Below the pieces are notes generated by a model, which ran no database searches, was not told the origin of the DNA, and saw nothing but the letters and a program-made list of their open reading frames with translations. 64,000 nucleotides of DNA from Bifidobacterium pseudocatenulatum DSM 20438 = JCM 1200 = LMG 10505 (GTDB lineage Bacteria > Actinomycetota > Actinomycetes > Actinomycetales > Bifidobacteriaceae), in the NCBI RefSeq assembly GCF_001025215.1, contig NZ_AP012330.1, positions 1,550,001 through 1,614,000 of the forward strand, given 5' to 3'. The stretch's first letter is position 1. The number at the start of each line of letters is the position of its first letter. The translations under genes were made by a program, and so were the position numbers. Of the stretch, positions 11,001-18,470 are shown in pieces.

Positions 11001-11598
11001 AGAAATTGTCACGTCCGAAAATATCCTGCAATTCGCCTGCCGCACGTAATGCCTCGTCGAATTGGCCGAGCAGCAGTCGCGTTTGGATGATGCCCGACGG
11101 GCATCCGGAAGATGCGATAATGCCTTTCGAATATTTGGCAAGGATTTCCTTATCCATTCGGGGGTATCGCATGACACGTCCCTCGAGATTCGCGTCAGTG
11201 GACGCCTTCATCAGATTGACAAGGCCCTCATCGGTTTCCGCCCACATCGTAAGGTGGGTGATCAGGCCACCGCCGGATACGTCGTTGGGGTTGCGCCTGC
11301 GATGTTGCGGATCGATATCGGGATTCCAGTTGGTATCCCAGCTGACGCGGGTTTGATCTTGGCGTGCGGTTTCCGGCGTCACATACGCTTCAATGCCGAT
11401 AATCGGTTTGACGCCTTCCTTGACCGCAGTGCTCCACATTTCGTATGCGCCATGCATGTTGCCGTGATCGGTGATGCCGACGGCCGGCATGTTGAGTTCT
11501 TTGGCGCGCCTGACCAGATCCGGAATCTTTGACGCCCCGTCAAGCAGTGAATAATGCGTGTGATTATGCAGTTGCACGAAATTTCCGGAAGTAGCCAT
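8008..11598 (-). CDS. dnaE: DNA polymerase III alpha subunit
   Basis: Replicative DNA polymerase catalytic subunit of the C family. The 1196 residues begin with a PHP domain (HNHTHYSLLDG, TDHGNMHGAYEMW) whose metal ligands appear intact, as in DnaE proteins with an intrinsic proofreading-like PHP. The palm catalytic aspartates are in PDIDVDFDPDGR near residue 427, followed by fingers, a helix-hairpin-helix region and a C-terminal OB fold (VTVAGLITNV). The start MATSGNFVQLHNH (ATG 11598) is preferred to an upstream frame extension because the PHP domain starts right after it and GGAACGT precedes it. It begins 34 bp after the pseudouridine synthase gene. Confidence 0.97.
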   Translation of the reverse strand: MATSGNFVQLHNHTHYSLLDGASKIPDLVRRAKELNMPAVGITDHGNMHGAYEMWSTAVKEGVKPIIGIEAYVTPETARQDQTRVSWDTNWNPDIDPQHRRRNPNDVSGGGLITHLTMWAETDEGLVNLMKASTDANLEGRVMRYPRMDKEILAKYSKGIIASSGCPSGIIQTRLLLGQFDEALRAAGELQDIFGRDNFYIEFMDHGLKIEKQVTDGLLDIAKKLNAPLLATNDSHYVRAEDAGSQDAMLCINSGSTLDEPGRFKFDGTGYYLKSAEEMRELFKDIPEACDNTLEIAERCNVMFDDHEDGAFMPQFDCPEGWDETSLFLKKVEEGLERRYDGHPPIEVLKQADYECGVICQMQFCGYFLVVADYINWAKSHGVMVGPGRGSAAGAMVAYAMGITELDPIKHGLIFERFLNPERVSLPDIDVDFDPDGRGRVLDYVGDKYGRDKVAQCVIYGTIKTKQALKDSARIMGYEFSMGERITKALPPAQTGGKDIPLHDIFEPSSKRYAEAREFRELYDSDPDVKRVTDEAMGIEGLIRQTGVHACATIMGSEPISNTSPLLERTDGTVTTTLEYHTCETLGLVKMDFLGLSNLTVIRDTLNNIEANGKTRIDHTKIPLDDRATYDLLSRGDTLGVFQLDSDGMRSLLKTLKPNNFNDISALIALYRPGPMDMDSHTNYAKRKNGLQKITPIHPEVAEPLKEVLDETYGLIVYQEQVQSAARILAGYSLGKADVLRRAMGKKKPEVLAKEKVPFFAGMKEHGYSQEAAQAVWDILVPFSGYAFNKAHSAAYGLISYWTAYLKTHYPVEFMAALLQGASTNKDKTALYLGEARRMGIQVLSPDVNESVYEYSAVGDVVRFGLGAIRNVGKAAVDAIVKERENDHGKYVNFPDFIRRVPMEALNRRLVESLIKAGAFDSIDPNRRALFTIHEAAINSVVGLKRKQAEGQFDLFSDLEDAGEDDAGMGDAMVNVPDVEEWDKKTKLNFEREMLGLYVSDHPLSGMQSILVSLREMSIAHLIDRAANMPDGQQVTVAGLITNVDRRMSKKGNPWAIVTIEDLESSIQCMFFGKVYETAAPELAVDTVVQIRGQVEKRDETVSMRATEFNVPTLEAQDEKPVTIMLPPIALDQSHVQQLGQILSNHPGPCEVKLALMDDKGNAKVLTFGDRFRVRRDTSLFAEIKILFGPSSLPLG

Positions 11599-11632
11599 AC
11601 GTTCCAATCTACCGGTGATTGGTGACGTGCGA

Positions 11633-12571
11633 TCACACTTCAGGCTTGTCTTGTGTGTCGTGCCTGCCACGCATCACGTCGAGCGCATGCTGCAAATCAG
11701 CTGGATAATGCGATTTCACCGTGGTCCACACATGGGTTCGCGGATGGCGGAATTCAAGTTGCTTGGCGTGCAGCCACTGCCGTTCCAATCCCAATGCCTC
11801 ACCCAACTGCGGATTGGCACCGTACATGGCGTCTCCCGCAAGCGGATGCCCGATGGACGAGAAATGCACGCGGATCTGATGGGTTCGACCGGTTTCCAGA
11901 TTCACGGAAACCAACGTCGCCTCACCGAAACGTTCCATCACATCCCAATGGGTGATGGCTTCTTTGCCGGCGGGCGTAACGCAAAAACGAAAATCGGAGA
12001 CTTTGGCACGTCCGATCGGCGCTTCGATCGTGGCCTTGTTTTCCTTGAGATTGCCTTGCACGAGCGCATGATAGGTTTTGACGACTTCATGTTCGGCGAA
12101 CTGCCTGCGCATTTCCACGTAGGCGAGGTCAGATTTGCACACGAGCATCAATCCGGATGTGCCCACGTCGAGGCGGGATACGATACCCTGACGTCCCGCG
12201 GCGCCGTAAGAGGTGATGTGCACTCCCCTGTCAAGCAGACTGCCGAGCACCGTCGGACCGGTCCAACCGACGGAAGCGTGAGCAGCCACACCCACTGGCT
12301 TGTCGACCACTATGACGTCATCGTCTTCGTAGACCACTGCCATATCTCGTGCGATCGGTTCAGGCTCGGTCCGTTCCTCGACAATATCGAATTCGACGGT
12401 TTCGCCTGATTGCAGAGTCGATGATTTGGAAATGTCACGACCAAGCACGCGCGCCTGTCCACTTTCGATGAGTTCCGCGGCCTTGGCTCGGGAGATACCA
12501 AGCATCTTGGCCACGGCCACATCGAATCGTTTGCCGACAAGCGCGTCGGGTGCGGGAACAAGACGGCTCAT
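11633..12571 (-). CDS. rluD: RluA/RluD-family pseudouridine synthase
   Basis: Isomerises uridines in rRNA (probably large-subunit RNA) to pseudouridine. The 312-residue protein has an N-terminal S4 RNA-binding domain (about residues 14-75, ISRAKAAELIESGQA) and the catalytic Asp in SRLDVGTSGLM, where the family norm is HRLDxxTSG. Other family blocks GRTHQIRVH and GHPLAGDAMYG are clear. The lspA stop and this ATG overlap as ATGA, a pairing of lspA and rluD common in many bacteria. The exact target site cannot be told from sequence. Confidence 0.92.
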   Translation of the reverse strand: MSRLVPAPDALVGKRFDVAVAKMLGISRAKAAELIESGQARVLGRDISKSSTLQSGETVEFDIVEERTEPEPIARDMAVVYEDDDVIVVDKPVGVAAHASVGWTGPTVLGSLLDRGVHITSYGAAGRQGIVSRLDVGTSGLMLVCKSDLAYVEMRRQFAEHEVVKTYHALVQGNLKENKATIEAPIGRAKVSDFRFCVTPAGKEAITHWDVMERFGEATLVSVNLETGRTHQIRVHFSSIGHPLAGDAMYGANPQLGEALGLERQWLHAKQLEFRHPRTHVWTTVKSHYPADLQHALDVMRGRHDTQDKPEV

Positions 12572-13116
12572 GCGTTCTGGTCTCCGGTCGTCTGTTTCGT
12601 CTGTTCTGCGGCCTGTTCGTCAAGATCCTTCTGGCTGAAGGGCTCTCCGACAAACAGCAGTACGACGGCGGCGACGCCCGCCACCATCAGGAAAATATCC
12701 GCAACATTGCCGACCGACCATCCGTAATTGAGGAAATCGACGACCTTGCCATTAAGGAAACCTTCGGCATACATCACACGATCGATGAGATTGCCCAATG
12801 CTCCTGCGAAAGCAAGAGCGAACACCACCGTCCATTTCATGGAAATGGTACGGATTGCCAGTACGGCCAACGCCACGCACGCCACGATGGCAAGCAACGA
12901 AATCAACCAGGTCATGTTGGATCCCATGCCCAAGGACGCACCCGGATTATGCACCAGCGTGAATGAGAGGATGCCCGGAATCACACGTACCGTCTGCCCG
13001 TCGGCAAGCGCCGACTGCGCCCATGCCTTGCTGATCTGGTCGAGTACCAGTGCCACAACGGCGATACACGCAAAGACGGCCACGCGGGTGCGCAGCCGTC
13101 TTTGATCATTTGTCAT
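12568..13116 (-). CDS. lspA: Lipoprotein signal peptidase (signal peptidase II)
   Basis: Membrane aspartic peptidase that removes signal peptides from prolipoproteins such as the substrate-binding lipoprotein encoded at 44898. Four hydrophobic segments are visible, with family motifs DQISKAW near the N-terminus, VHNPGASLGM, and the two catalytic Asp residues in GNLIDRV and GNVADIFLM. Start is uncertain: ATG at 13116 is given, with an in-frame GTG at 13128. The gene lies about 20 bp after divIVA and overlaps the pseudouridine synthase gene. Confidence 0.93.
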   Translation of the reverse strand: MTNDQRRLRTRVAVFACIAVVALVLDQISKAWAQSALADGQTVRVIPGILSFTLVHNPGASLGMGSNMTWLISLLAIVACVALAVLAIRTISMKWTVVFALAFAGALGNLIDRVMYAEGFLNGKVVDFLNYGWSVGNVADIFLMVAGVAAVVLLFVGEPFSQKDLDEQAAEQTKQTTGDQNA

Positions 13117-13137
13117 GATGTCAGACACAGCCTAATC

Positions 13138-14796
13138 TCAGTCGTCCTGGGAGTCCTGATCATAGTTGTTCGTGTCGGACACCTGGGACACGAGCTGGCC
13201 GAGGAATTCGGTAAGACGTGCACGGTATTCGGTTTCGAACTGCTTGAGGCCCTGAATGTTGCCTTCGATGACCTTGGTCTGCGCTTCGAGATTGTCGCGG
13301 ACCTGCTGGGCGTAGTCGTCGGCTGCGGTACGGGTCTTCGAATCGTAGTCGAAGGCGCGCTTCTGCACTTCGGACTCGTATTCGTCGGCTTCGTTGTGCT
13401 TCGTGGAGAAGTAGGTATCACCATCCTGGGTCTTCTGAGCAAGGTAGGCGTCGCCTTCCTGAGTCTTCTGATCCAAGTAGGCATCACCCTCCTGCGTCTT
13501 CTGAGCAAGATAGGCGTCGCCTTCCTGAGTCTTCTGATCCAAGTAGGCATCACCCTCCTGCGTCTTCTGAGCAAGATAGGCGTTACCTTCCTGAGTCTTC
13601 TGATCCAAGTAAGCATTACCTTCCTGAGTGCGCTGCGCCAGATAGTCATCGCCTTCCTGAGCACGCTTGGTCAGATAGGCATCGCCTTCCTGAGTCTTCT
13701 GGTTCAAGTAGCCATCAGCCTTGGCACGAGTGTCAGCCAAATACTGATCGGCTTCGGAACGGGTGCCTTCGGAGTAGTTGTCGGCTTCGGTGCGAGTGCG
13801 GTTGGAGTAATCGTTGGCATTGCCGATGAGCTCATCGTACCTACGCTGGGACTCGTCGGTGATTTCCTTAGCCTTGGCTTTGCCCTTGTCGACGTACTGG
13901 TCGTGCAGCTGCATAGCCAGGGTCAGCATGGCGGTGGCACGCTCCGGCTCCGTGTTGGCGCTGGCTGCGGCTCCTGCAATCTTCTGCAGGCTTCCGGTTT
14001 CGGTACTCGGTTCGACCTTGGCGACCTGCTCGCGCAGCTGGGCTTCACGCTGCTGCGATTCCTGCAGCTGCTGTGCAAGCTGCTGAATCTGCGCGGCCTG
14101 CTGCTGGGCACGCTCATCCTGCTGCTGGGACTGTGCCGCATGCTGCTGCGTGAGCTGCTGAGCTTGGGCGACCTGCTCCTGAGCCTCTTCAAGCCTTGCA
14201 TTGAGCTGCTGGATCTCAGCCGCCTGCTGCTGGGCCACCACAACCTGCTGCTGTGCGGAAGCCAGCTGACGGGACAGGTCTTCGGTCTGTGCACGGAATG
14301 CGTCGCGCTCATGCTGCATGGAGGTCAGCTGTTCGCCCAGATCCGCCTGGCCTGCAGCTTCAGCCGCCTGTGCGGTGAGCTGGTCGACCTGTGCGGACAG
14401 GCGATCCACCTGACCCTTGAGCTGTTCGTTCTGAGCCGACAGAGCACGGTTGCTTTCCTCAGCCTCGGTGAGCTTGGCTGCTGCGACCTGTGCGGCCTGA
14501 GCTGCCTGATCACCAGCGCCAGCTGCCTGCTCGGAGGCGGACTTCAATGTCGCGTTCTCCTGCTGCAGGGACTGAACCTGGGCGCTGAGCTCGGAAATCT
14601 TGGAGTTGAGCCCCGCAACATCCGGGCCGAGGGACTGAGTAGCCTGGCCGCTGGCAACCGCCTGCTTGCCAAGGGCCTCCACCGTCTCGGTTACCTGATC
14701 GAGAAAATCGTCGACTTCATCGACGTCATACCCCTCCTTGAACCTCACGGTCTGGAAGGTATGCTCTCTGATATCTTTCGGCGTCAACAGAGCCAT
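13138..14796 (-). CDS. divIVA: DivIVA/Wag31 polar growth protein with hendecad repeats
   Basis: A coiled-coil cytoskeletal protein directing polar growth and septum placement. The 552-residue protein opens with the DivIVA membrane-targeting domain (LTPKDIREHTFQTVRFKEGYD, then DVDEVDDFLDQV). A long Gln/Ala-rich coiled coil spans about residues 60-300. Nine 11-residue repeats with consensus KTQEGDAYLxQ follow at residues 367-465, preceded by three decayed copies, and the C-terminus is acidic. The start at 14796 is chosen over a frame extension because the domain begins here and GAGGTG precedes it. It lies in the usual divIVA position next to yggT, sepF and ftsZ. It is much longer than most DivIVA proteins (about 200-350 residues). 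Confidence 0.93.
   Translation of the reverse strand: MALLTPKDIREHTFQTVRFKEGYDVDEVDDFLDQVTETVEALGKQAVASGQATQSLGPDVAGLNSKISELSAQVQSLQQENATLKSASEQAAGAGDQAAQAAQVAAAKLTEAEESNRALSAQNEQLKGQVDRLSAQVDQLTAQAAEAAGQADLGEQLTSMQHERDAFRAQTEDLSRQLASAQQQVVVAQQQAAEIQQLNARLEEAQEQVAQAQQLTQQHAAQSQQQDERAQQQAAQIQQLAQQLQESQQREAQLREQVAKVEPSTETGSLQKIAGAAASANTEPERATAMLTLAMQLHDQYVDKGKAKAKEITDESQRRYDELIGNANDYSNRTRTEADNYSEGTRSEADQYLADTRAKADGYLNQKTQEGDAYLTKRAQEGDDYLAQRTQEGNAYLDQKTQEGNAYLAQKTQEGDAYLDQKTQEGDAYLAQKTQEGDAYLDQKTQEGDAYLAQKTQDGDTYFSTKHNEADEYESEVQKRAFDYDSKTRTAADDYAQQVRDNLEAQTKVIEGNIQGLKQFETEYRARLTEFLGQLVSQVSDTNNYDQDSQDD
13402..13698 (-). repeat. 33/66-bp tandem repeat array inside divIVA
   Basis: Nine in-frame 33-bp units encode the 11-residue repeat. 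A higher-order 66-bp unit is almost perfectly repeated from 13455, 13521 and 13587 (about 2.5 copies), which points to recent duplication and likely copy-number variation between strains. Confidence 0.9.
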
Positions 14797-14869
14797 AAAT
14801 CTTACACCTCGCTTTGGGCTTGATGCCTTGCTGTTGTTGCTTTCATTGTTCGACTCTAGCACGGGACCA

Positions 14870-14891
14870 CCGATTTTTTGCGAAAAATCGG
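14870..14891. other. AT-rich hairpin between yggT and divIVA
   Basis: Perfect 9-bp arms (14870-14878 and 14883-14891) around a 4-nt loop, in the 108-bp gap. No following T-run on the minus strand; a processing or regulatory hairpin is possible. Confidence 0.35.
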
Positions 14892-14904
14892 CATTTGACA
14901 TACA

Positions 14905-15186
14905 TTAAATGAGGAAATCAATAGCAATGAGAATGAAATAAAGAACGATGAATGCCACATCGAAGTAGATGGGACCCAATGGAATAGGGCGGATATATTG
15001 GCGTAGCCAGCGCAGTGGGGGCTCCGTCAACTGGTAAACCGCGTCGATCAACGACGACACCAACCCCCGTGGACGCCATGCCGATGCCAACACAGCAACC
15101 CAATCGAGAATCATGCGAATGAACAGCACCAGAATGTAGGCATTCACCAAAAAGTGGACGATGCTACCGATCAAAGACAAAATCAT
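14905..15186 (-). CDS. YggT family membrane protein
   Basis: A 93-residue protein with two hydrophobic segments separated by a loop holding the family motif (LTEPPLRWLRQYIRPI). YggT proteins sit beside cell-division genes in many Gram-positives (YlmG in streptococci and cyanobacteria) and affect nucleoid or Z-ring organisation; the mechanism is not known. Start MILSLIG is chosen because AAGGTGG lies at suitable spacing, over a codon 6 residues earlier. It lies between sepF and divIVA. Confidence 0.88.
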   Translation of the reverse strand: MILSLIGSIVHFLVNAYILVLFIRMILDWVAVLASAWRPRGLVSSLIDAVYQLTEPPLRWLRQYIRPIPLGPIYFDVAFIVLYFILIAIDFLI

Positions 15187-15216
15187 GGGGCACCACCTTA
15201 GCAACAGAACATAACA

Positions 15217-15245
15217 AAGCCCCCATCACGGGTGACGGAGGCTTC
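15217..15245 (-). terminator. Imperfect terminator-like hairpin after sepF
   Basis: Stem of about 13 bp with two non-Watson-Crick positions in the gap between sepF and yggT, followed on the minus strand by a short T-rich stretch. May only partly stop transcription. Confidence 0.45.
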
Positions 15246-15279
15246 ATGCAGTCTGCTTTCGCAACGGCTTTCGTCTATA

Positions 15280-15759
15280 TCAGTCGGCGAACAAATCGTG
15301 CGACGAGTTATTCGCCTGCGGTTCCTCAACCTTGATGTTCACCTGAGCTGGGCTCAGCAGGAACACGCGCGGAGTGACACGTTCGATGGAGCCACGCACG
15401 CCAAAAACCACACCCGCGGAAAAGTCCACAATGCGATACGCCACGGCCTCGGCCACACCGGTCAGGTTCAGCACCACCGGAACGCCGTCGCGAATGGCAC
15501 GTCCGACCAGCTGAGCGTCCTCATAGGATTTCGGGTGAATCGTGGTGATACGGCTCACCCTTCCGCCTTGGAACGGGTTGGCTTTGGTCTGCTCGCGCGG
15601 TGCGGACGTCGCGGCAGGAGTCGAAGCCATCGGGGTCACGGAATGGTCGGAATCGAACGAGGTTTCGCTGCTCTCAGCCTCTTCGTTGAAATCCTCGTCA
15701 CCTTCGGCAACGTCGGTCATGCCCAAATAGGACATCGCGCTTTTCATAAAACCTGCCAT
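15280..15759 (-). CDS. sepF: Cell division protein SepF
   Basis: Membrane-anchoring partner of FtsZ in Gram-positives that lack FtsA. The 159 residues contain an N-terminal amphipathic helix (MAGFMKSAMSYLGM), an acidic/Ser linker and the C-terminal SepF domain from about residue 68 (RITTIHPKSYEDAQLVGRAI, VPVVLNLTG, FGVRGSIERVTPRVFLLSP). It follows ftsZ by 30 bp, with AAAGGATC ahead of the ATG, and is likely co-transcribed with it. Confidence 0.95.
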   Translation of the reverse strand: MAGFMKSAMSYLGMTDVAEGDEDFNEEAESSETSFDSDHSVTPMASTPAATSAPREQTKANPFQGGRVSRITTIHPKSYEDAQLVGRAIRDGVPVVLNLTGVAEAVAYRIVDFSAGVVFGVRGSIERVTPRVFLLSPAQVNIKVEEPQANNSSHDLFAD

Positions 15760-15789
15760 GAACGATCCTTTCGCGTCTTCGCGTTGCTT

Positions 15790-17034
15790 TTAGCGCAGGA
15801 AATCCGGAATATCCAAATCGCCGGCATCGTTCGAAGACACCACTTCATGCTCGGTGGTCTGGTCGAATGACGGAACGACGGGTTCCGGAGTGGACGGAAT
15901 ATAAGTGGACAGCGGCTGCACCTTCGGGGCTTCCGGAGTCTGAATAAGCTGAGGCTGGGGCTGCTGCGGAACCGCCGCTGCCCTCGGGGCTGCGGACAAC
16001 GCCGACAGCGGCACCGTGCTTTCCGCAGGCTCTGCCTGCTTCTGGGCTTCAGCCTGAGCCGCCTTCTTGGAGTTGGCATCAAAGCCTGCTGCGATAACGG
16101 TGACACGCACTTCGTCGCCGTAAGCGTCGTCGAGGGAAAGACCCCAGATGATCTGTGCTTCCGGATGGATGGCCTTGCCCACCAGCTGGGTGGCGGCGGC
16201 CGCTTCCTGCAACTTCAGATCGGACGGGCCGGCGATATTGATCAGCGCGCCGTGGGCACCCTCGATGCTTTCTTCCAGCAGCGGCGAGCTGATGGCGATT
16301 TCAGCTGCCTGGGTGGCGCGATCCTCGCCTCGTGCGGAACCGATGCCGAACAGTGCGGTGCCCGCGCCACGCAGAATAGCGTTGACATCGTTGAAGTCGA
16401 CGTGAATGTACGAGTTCGAAGAAATCAGGTCGGTGATGCCCTGCACGCCGGCCAGCAAGGCGGTGTCGGCGGTCTTGAACGCATCGACGATGCCGATGGT
16501 GCGATCGGAAAGCTCAAGCAGTCGATCGTTCGGAATCACGATCAGCGCATCGACTTCCTTGCGCAGATTCTCAATGCCAAGTGCTGCGGAAGCCGCACGC
16601 TGGGGACCTTCAAAGCTGAACGGGCGGGTAACCACCGCAATGGTCAGGGCACCCTGCTGATGCGCGGCGCGAGCCACGATCGGGCTTGCACCGGTACCGG
16701 TGCCACCACCCTCACCGCAGGTCACGAACACCATATCGGCGCCCTTGAGCGATTCCTCGATATCGGACTGATGATCCTGAGCGGCCTTGGCACCCTTCTC
16801 CGGGTCGGCACCTGCGCCAAGCCCGCGGCTGGTGGCATCGTTCAAGGAGATCTTGACATCGGCGTCGGAACGCATCAGGTCCTTCGCGTCGGTATTGATC
16901 GCAATGAATTCAACACTTTGAAGACCCTCGGCAATCATGCGATTGACGGCATTACCGCCAGCTCCACCAACACCGACAACCTTGATATTCGTTTTGTCGT
17001 TGAAATTGTCAGTCTGGGCAATCTCGCTCACCAT
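15790..17034 (-). CDS. ftsZ: Cell division GTPase FtsZ
   Basis: Tubulin-like GTPase that forms the Z ring. The 414-residue protein has the nucleotide-binding GVGGAGGNAVNRM, the tubulin signature GGGTGTGAS, and the synergy loop. A Pro/Gln-rich linker of about 90 residues leads to the conserved C-terminal tail LDIPDFLR, which binds SepF and related anchors. The ATG is preceded by CAGGAGACT. A 177-bp gap separates it from dusB upstream, which likely carries the ftsZ promoter. Confidence 0.98.
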   Translation of the reverse strand: MVSEIAQTDNFNDKTNIKVVGVGGAGGNAVNRMIAEGLQSVEFIAINTDAKDLMRSDADVKISLNDATSRGLGAGADPEKGAKAAQDHQSDIEESLKGADMVFVTCGEGGGTGTGASPIVARAAHQQGALTIAVVTRPFSFEGPQRAASAALGIENLRKEVDALIVIPNDRLLELSDRTIGIVDAFKTADTALLAGVQGITDLISSNSYIHVDFNDVNAILRGAGTALFGIGSARGEDRATQAAEIAISSPLLEESIEGAHGALINIAGPSDLKLQEAAAATQLVGKAIHPEAQIIWGLSLDDAYGDEVRVTVIAAGFDANSKKAAQAEAQKQAEPAESTVPLSALSAAPRAAAVPQQPQPQLIQTPEAPKVQPLSTYIPSTPEPVVPSFDQTTEHEVVSSNDAGDLDIPDFLR

Positions 17035-17098
17035 AGTCTCCTGTCACTCGCGTTTACGCACAACTTTATCGCAGACACGCTGCAGTACGCGCACTTTT

Positions 17099-17121
17099 CG
17101 CCGTGTGTAACGGCGTTTTTT
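17099..17121 (+). terminator. Terminator-like hairpin upstream of ftsZ, plus-strand orientation
   Basis: 6-bp GC-rich stem (17099-17104 with 17110-17115) and 5-nt loop followed by six T on the plus strand. All neighbouring genes are on the minus strand, where the hairpin is preceded by A-runs and not followed by T. It would stop antisense transcription into dusB. Confidence 0.45.
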
Positions 17122-17211
17122 CACTTTTTTATTGCTAACGTGTTCATTTCGCCTGCGATTTACCCTCTTTCGGTGCCCCCACGACGATTTAACCACATCA
17201 GCATGTCATAT

Positions 17212-18441
17212 TCAATAGCTGGCGTCCATAGGGTCATCCCCAAACAACGCCTGACGTTCATCATGCGTTGTTTCCCGTGATTCCAACCATCCGTAAGGCA
17301 GATGCACTTTCTTTGCGAAGCGCACGCGCCCCCTTGGCTTGTCGACCACTCGCTCGGGAAAACGGATGTTGGGATCCAGCTTGCCTATTTCGGCTCTGAC
17401 ATCCTCAAGATTTTCACATTCCATGAACGCGCGACGGGTGGAGCCTCCAACGGGGAATCCCTTGAGATACCACGCGATATGCTTACGCAGATCATGCACG
17501 GCCATCTGCTCATCGCCATCATAGAATTCGGTCAACAGTTCCGCATGGCGTTCAACCACACGGCACACATCTCCTAACGTGGGGTCAACACGCTTGTCGC
17601 TGCCAGCGAACGCATTCTTGATATCGGCGAACAGCCATGGCCTGCCTTGGCAGCCGCGGCCAATCGCAACGCCGGCGCAACCGGTTTCGGCAACCATGGC
17701 AAGCGCATCGTTCGCACCCCAAATATCGCCGTTGCCGAACACTGGAATGTCAAGCGCTTCGACCAGCTCGCCAATCCGGCTCCAGTCGGAGTGCCCGCCG
17801 TAATATTCGGCGGTGGTACGCGCGTGCAAGGTCACCGCCTTGCAGCCTTCCTCCTGCGCGATATGGCCCGCTTCCAAGAACGTTTCATGCTCATGGTCGA
17901 TGCCGACGCGGATTTTAGCCGTCACCGGCACGTTGGCAGCATCGCAGACCTTGACCACACGCTGGATGATCTCGCGAAACAGATCCGTCTTCCACGGCAA
18001 AGCCGATCCGCCGCCGCGTCGGGTCACTTTCGGCACGGGGCATCCGAAGTTCAGATCGACATGGTCGGCCATGTTTTCGTCGATGACGATTTTCGCGGCC
18101 TGTTCCACGATCGCCGGGTTCACACCGTACAGTTGCAGCGAACGGATTTTCTCGCTCGGCGCGAAATGGCACAACCGCAACGCTTTGGGATTGCGTGCGA
18201 CCAACGCGCGCGCGGTGATCATTTCGGCCACGTATAGACCGTCCGGTCCGTAGCTTTCGCAAATCACGCGGAACGGCCAGTTGGTAACGCCCGCCATAGG
18301 CGAAAGCACCACCGGGGTTTCAACGTGTACCGGCCCTAAATCAACAGGCTTCATAACCGGAGGAACCGACGGCCTCACCGCGTCGGTACGCGGGTCGAGC
18401 ACGTCGGATTCCTCGTAAGCAGTCACAATGCTATCTGGCAT
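17212..18441 (-). CDS. dusB: tRNA-dihydrouridine synthase (DusB family)
   Basis: FMN- and NADPH-dependent reduction of uridines in the tRNA D-loop. The 409-residue TIM-barrel protein has the family entry VVLSPMAGVTNWPFR, the catalytic region DLNFGCPVPKVTRRGGGSALP and the FMN phosphate site VFGNGDIW ... VAIGRGCQGRPW. The N-terminus carries about 30 residues before the barrel. No Shine-Dalgarno precedes the ATG; a -10-like TACCAT lies 9 nt upstream, so a leaderless mRNA is possible. It follows glyS by 29 bp. Confidence 0.92.
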   Translation of the reverse strand: MPDSIVTAYEESDVLDPRTDAVRPSVPPVMKPVDLGPVHVETPVVLSPMAGVTNWPFRVICESYGPDGLYVAEMITARALVARNPKALRLCHFAPSEKIRSLQLYGVNPAIVEQAAKIVIDENMADHVDLNFGCPVPKVTRRGGGSALPWKTDLFREIIQRVVKVCDAANVPVTAKIRVGIDHEHETFLEAGHIAQEEGCKAVTLHARTTAEYYGGHSDWSRIGELVEALDIPVFGNGDIWGANDALAMVAETGCAGVAIGRGCQGRPWLFADIKNAFAGSDKRVDPTLGDVCRVVERHAELLTEFYDGDEQMAVHDLRKHIAWYLKGFPVGGSTRRAFMECENLEDVRAEIGKLDPNIRFPERVVDKPRGRVRFAKKVHLPYGWLESRETTHDERQALFGDDPMDASY

Positions 18442-18470
18442 AAGAACGCTATGGTAACCAGTATCCAGCT

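Noticed and set aside
9856..11049. Plus-strand frame of 397 codons inside dnaE
   Set aside because: Antisense shadow of dnaE with His/Arg-rich nonsense composition.
13402..13698. Regular 33/66-bp repeats considered as CRISPR
   Set aside because: There are no unique spacers and the units are in frame within divIVA, so this is a coding tandem repeat.
13102..14823. Plus-strand frame of 573 codons, Leu/Val-rich
   Set aside because: Complement of the repetitive divIVA coding sequence; the Leu/Phe repeats are the reverse of the Gln/Glu repeats.
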